Positions 63,947 through 64,000 of a DNA stretch of 64,000 nt are shown here, in pieces. The stretch is from Aestuariivita boseongensis (GTDB lineage: Bacteria; Pseudomonadota; Alphaproteobacteria; Rhodobacterales; Rhodobacteraceae). Both the position numbers and the translations under genes were made by a program. The notes below the pieces were generated by a model that saw only the letters and a list, made by a program, of their open reading frames with translations, did no database searches and had not been told where the DNA came from. Positions within the stretch are counted from its first letter, which is position 1. Each line of letters starts with the position of its first letter. The stretch lies in contig NZ_JXYH01000010.1 of NCBI RefSeq assembly GCF_001262635.1, forward strand, positions 29,047 through 93,046, in the 5' to 3' direction.

Positions 63947-64000
63947 AGAACGGCAGTTTCGGCGCGGTGTAGCGGGTTTGCTGTGCAAACCAGCGGGCCG

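Noticed and set aside
1..64000. Mobile element, prophage, CRISPR or genomic island
   Set aside because: No transposase, integrase, phage or cas gene and no regular repeat array; gene content is ordinary chromosomal.

Overview
The window reads as a chromosome segment of a marine-type alphaproteobacterium of the Rhodobacteraceae (Roseobacter group). The signs are GC-rich coding sequence throughout, a pcaQ/pobA pair, a type B PutA beside an Lrp-type regulator, an FnrL regulator with TTGAY-N4-RTCAA boxes at the cbb3 oxidase genes, a membrane-anchored CycM cytochrome, the dnaX-YbaB pair and a Rhodobacterales-type SRP RNA. No insertion sequence, phage gene, CRISPR array or rRNA was seen. The species assignment is inference.

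Layout. 1-2.75 kb: the end of a four-gene run with two dynamin-like GTPases, a small roadblock-like protein and an unrecognised 272-residue protein. 2.8-11.2 kb: a response regulator with a degenerate GGDEF-like output domain, pcaQ/pobA (4-hydroxybenzoate), putR/putA (proline) and a hemerythrin protein. 11.2-24.4 kb: tamA/tamB, a fused kynureninase-like/isatin-hydrolase-like enzyme, an orphan amino-acid-type binding protein, and an mla-type lipid transport operon (E, F, D, lipoprotein). 24.5-29.8 kb: a GFA protein, an SGNH hydrolase, a cobalamin riboswitch ahead of an unknown small gene, tRNA-Met, hemE/hemC and a desaturase. 29.8-36.4 kb: a leftward run clpS, rsmC-like, SDR, hemF, a Crp-type regulator and a 45-residue ORF behind a perfect TGTGA-N6-TCACA box, then a HAD hydrolase and a D,D-carboxypeptidase with a SPOR domain. 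36.4-47.7 kb: a microaerobic block, ccoNOQP and ccoGHIS, a universal stress protein, fnrL and hemN, tied together by four FNR-type boxes. 47.75-53.4 kb: a yejABEF-type peptide ABC transporter. 53.7-64 kb: cycM, pheA, an SRPBCC protein, nudC, a 5'-nucleotidase-family enzyme, SRP RNA, an alpha/beta hydrolase with a divergent TetR regulator and duplicated operators, a zinc metallopeptidase, dnaX, a small membrane protein that seems to start at ATC, and YbaB/EbfC.

How the parts fit. The microaerobic block is the clearest functional unit: FnrL would sense oxygen and drive the high-affinity oxidase, its copper-loading and assembly genes, the stress protein and oxygen-independent haem synthesis, while hemC, hemE and hemF supply the aerobic haem route nearby. 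TamAB, Mla and the SPOR carboxypeptidase serve the envelope. PobA, PutA, the kynureninase/isatin hydrolase fusion and the Yej transporter are catabolic or uptake functions.

The most unusual items are the cobalamin riboswitch on an unrecognised gene, the PLP-enzyme/isatin-hydrolase fusion, the dynamin/roadblock operon, the CRP-box-linked 45-residue ORF, an SDR lacking its catalytic lysine, and a gene whose only sensible start codon is ATC.
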